A DNA stretch of 64,000 nt from Dipteris shenzhenensis (Eukaryota > Polypodiophyta > Polypodiopsida > Gleicheniales), in NCBI GenBank assembly GCA_047967505.1, contig CM106540.1; one strand, given 5' to 3'. Below are positions 63,617-64,000 of the stretch, piece after piece. Below the pieces are notes generated by a model. That model searched no databases and was not told the origin of the DNA. It saw only the letters and a program-made list of their open reading frames with translations. Each line of letters starts with the position of its first letter. Within the stretch, counting starts at the first letter, position 1. The translations under genes were made by a program, and so were the position numbers.

Positions 63617-64000
63617 TCATGTAACAAAGGTAACCAAGTGTAAAGCATGTCGAAAGACTTCGAACTTGGGACGAGGAAGTGCCTTTGTAAACATATCTGC
63701 TATGTTGTCATCTGTGGGAAGATAGGGCAACTCTCTGTCTCCTGCTGACAACCGCTCTCGAACATAATGATAGTGAACTTCAATGTGCTTGGTACGCGCA
63801 TGAAACACTGGATTACACGCAATGGCCAAAGCACTCTGGTTGTCAGTGTAGACCATAGTCGAGGATGTCTGGCGAATACCAAGATCTGCAAGTAATTGTC
63901 AAAGCCAGACACACTCTATTGTAGCGGTGAAGGATGCCCTATACTCAGCCTTACAGCTGGACGTGGCAACTGCTGGTTGCTTTTTGTTGAGCCAAGAGAT
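63617..64000 (-). pseudogene. copia RNase H end, continues beyond window
   Basis: The minus strand reads SSCKAEYRASFTATIECVWL in one frame, then YTDNQSALAIACNPVFHART, KHIEVHYHYVRERL and LPTDDNIADMFTKALPRPKF. This is the C-terminal RNase H and tail of Ty1/copia pol. A stop near 63899 breaks it. The rest of pol should lie right of the window and the 3' LTR left of about 63600, but no LTR start was recognised there. Confidence 0.85.

Noticed and set aside
1-64000. CRISPR arrays, bacterial operons, toxin-antitoxin or phage modules
   Set aside because: No regularly spaced repeats with unique spacers and no prokaryotic gene arrangement were seen. Introns and plant retrotransposons show a eukaryotic nuclear sequence.

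Overview
The window looks like nuclear DNA from a land plant with a large, repeat-laden genome. One cellular gene can be recognised: a plus-strand SNF2-family ATRX/CHR20-type chromatin remodeller. It is read in ten exons from 13536 to 61050, all with GT-AG borders and matching phases. They give about 526 codons without a stop, from helicase motif I to the edge of motif VI. The N-terminal exons and the last C-terminal exons lie outside the window. Five introns are short (84-412 bp). Four are long (3.7-14.4 kb), and most of their length is retrotransposon DNA. No angiosperm-only marker was seen. The mix of long introns, chromovirus and copia elements and a LINE with an animal-L1-like ORF1 suggests a fern, lycophyte or gymnosperm, but this is inference.

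Layout. 1-3261 is a broken Ty1/copia element with its 3' LTR. 3262-12787 holds two minus-strand LINEs of one family, called family A here, separated by a (GA)n tract. 12788-13535 holds a duplicated 22-bp motif around another (GA)n, then a LINE B 3' fragment. Exon 1 (13536-13655) is followed by a 12.9-kb intron with LINE fragments and a complete chromovirus (18712-25430) that has two LTRs and a perfect 5-bp target duplication. Exons 2-7 lie between 26552 and 32043. The 14.4-kb intron 7 holds a family B (plant L1) LINE in pieces, a family A copy between (GA)n tracts, a gag-only copia relic and a hAT-like MITE. Exons 8-9 (46473-46856) precede the 14-kb intron 9, which holds a probable twin-primed LINE B, a second Ty3 gag with LTR, two nested family C LINEs, a family A fragment with a 260-bp tandem duplication, and a LINE B fragment. 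After exon 10 come another Ty3 LTR/gag relic and the 3' end of a minus-strand copia element.

How it fits together. Only the ATRX gene looks functional. Every mobile-element reading frame is broken by frameshifts, stops, truncations or lost catalytic residues. The most interesting signals are the (GA)n bordering of LINE A, its coiled-coil/RRM/CTD ORF1, the clean nested insertions with target duplications, several internal inversions, and a W-box-like palindrome array in the chromovirus LTRs. Element boundaries were judged by eye and are approximate unless a target duplication or splice site is named.
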